A DNA stretch of 6,678 bases from an uncultured Rhodocyclaceae bacterium (GTDB lineage Bacteria; Pseudomonadota; Gammaproteobacteria; Burkholderiales; Rhodocyclaceae), in the NCBI GenBank assembly GCA_937892345.1, contig CALAGF010000065.1, positions 1 through 6,678 on the forward strand. Direction: 5' to 3'. The notes below the pieces were generated by a model. The model was not told the origin of the DNA. It made no database searches and was given only the letters and a program-made list of their open reading frames with translations. Positions 6,625-6,678 of this stretch are shown here, piece after piece. Within the stretch, counting starts at the first letter, position 1, and each line of letters opens with the position of its first letter. Made by a program: the position numbers and the translations under genes.

Positions 6625-6678
6625 TGGCGGAGACGGAGGGATTCGAACCCTCGATCCAGGTTTTGCCCGGATGCTCCC
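6625..6678 (-). tRNA. tRNA-Ser, 3' part (partial, runs off right edge)
   Basis: Minus strand, reading towards 6625: the 3' side of an anticodon stem (GGGAG), then a long variable arm with a 7-bp stem (ATCCGGG / CCTGGAT, one G-U pair, loop CAAAA), then a T-arm GAGGG-TTCGAAT-CCCTC, the 3' acceptor strand CGTCTCC, discriminator G (6628) and an encoded CCA (6627-6625). The long variable arm marks a class II tRNA (Ser, Leu, or bacterial Tyr); discriminator G together with the GTCTCCG acceptor end points to serine. The anticodon lies outside the window. The GGGAG stem recalls proteobacterial tRNA-Ser(GCT), but that is only a guess. Confidence 0.92.

Noticed and set aside
6625..6678. tRNA-Ser as an attachment site for a mobile element
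   Set aside because: tRNA-Ser genes are common integration sites, but no integrase, direct repeat of the tRNA 3' end or change in composition is present in the window.
1..6678. A defence or other undescribed accessory system
   Set aside because: Every gene in the window belongs to a known housekeeping or metabolic family, the order smc-zipA-ligA is familiar, and no unexplained gap longer than 100 bases exists.

Overview
The window looks like ordinary chromosomal DNA of a proteobacterium, most likely a betaproteobacterium. The reasons are the smc-zipA-ligA gene order, a moderately GC-rich codon usage, and a LigA with the residue run QTETDTDASGA after PML, which I associate from memory with betaproteobacterial ligases. 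I see no insertion sequences, phage genes, CRISPR array or compositional break.

Layout. From position 5948 down to position 1 (minus strand) lies a tight operon. It starts with smc (chromosome-organising ATPase, complete), then zipA (FtsZ-binding division protein, complete), then ligA (NAD+-dependent DNA ligase, first 382 codons, running off the left edge). The joints are extremely tight: smc and zipA abut (TAA then ATG), and zipA and ligA share one base (TAATG), so one transcript and translational coupling are likely. The products act in three linked processes: chromosome compaction and segregation, Z-ring assembly, and sealing of nicks during replication and repair.

Between 5949 and 6045 is a 97-base divergent control region. 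One 9-bp sequence (GTATAATAC, 5992-6000) gives a perfect TATAAT -10 box on the plus strand and an extended -10 box (TGGTATTAT) on the minus strand. A perfect 9-bp inverted repeat at 5958-5980 lies in the predicted smc leader and overlaps the predicted -35 of the other promoter.

On the plus strand, 6046-6525 encodes a small zinc-dependent deaminase that resembles Bacillus GuaD-type guanine deaminases more than the tRNA adenosine deaminase TadA. It is followed by a short tail with an eight-G run, then a strong hairpin terminator (6582-6610) whose U-tract faces the minus strand. That terminator ends a tRNA-Ser gene on the minus strand (6625 to the right edge, partial), which is transcribed towards the deaminase gene.

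I found no undescribed system. The points most worth a second look are the overlapping divergent promoters with the inverted repeat, and the apparent internal duplication in the ZipA C-terminal region.
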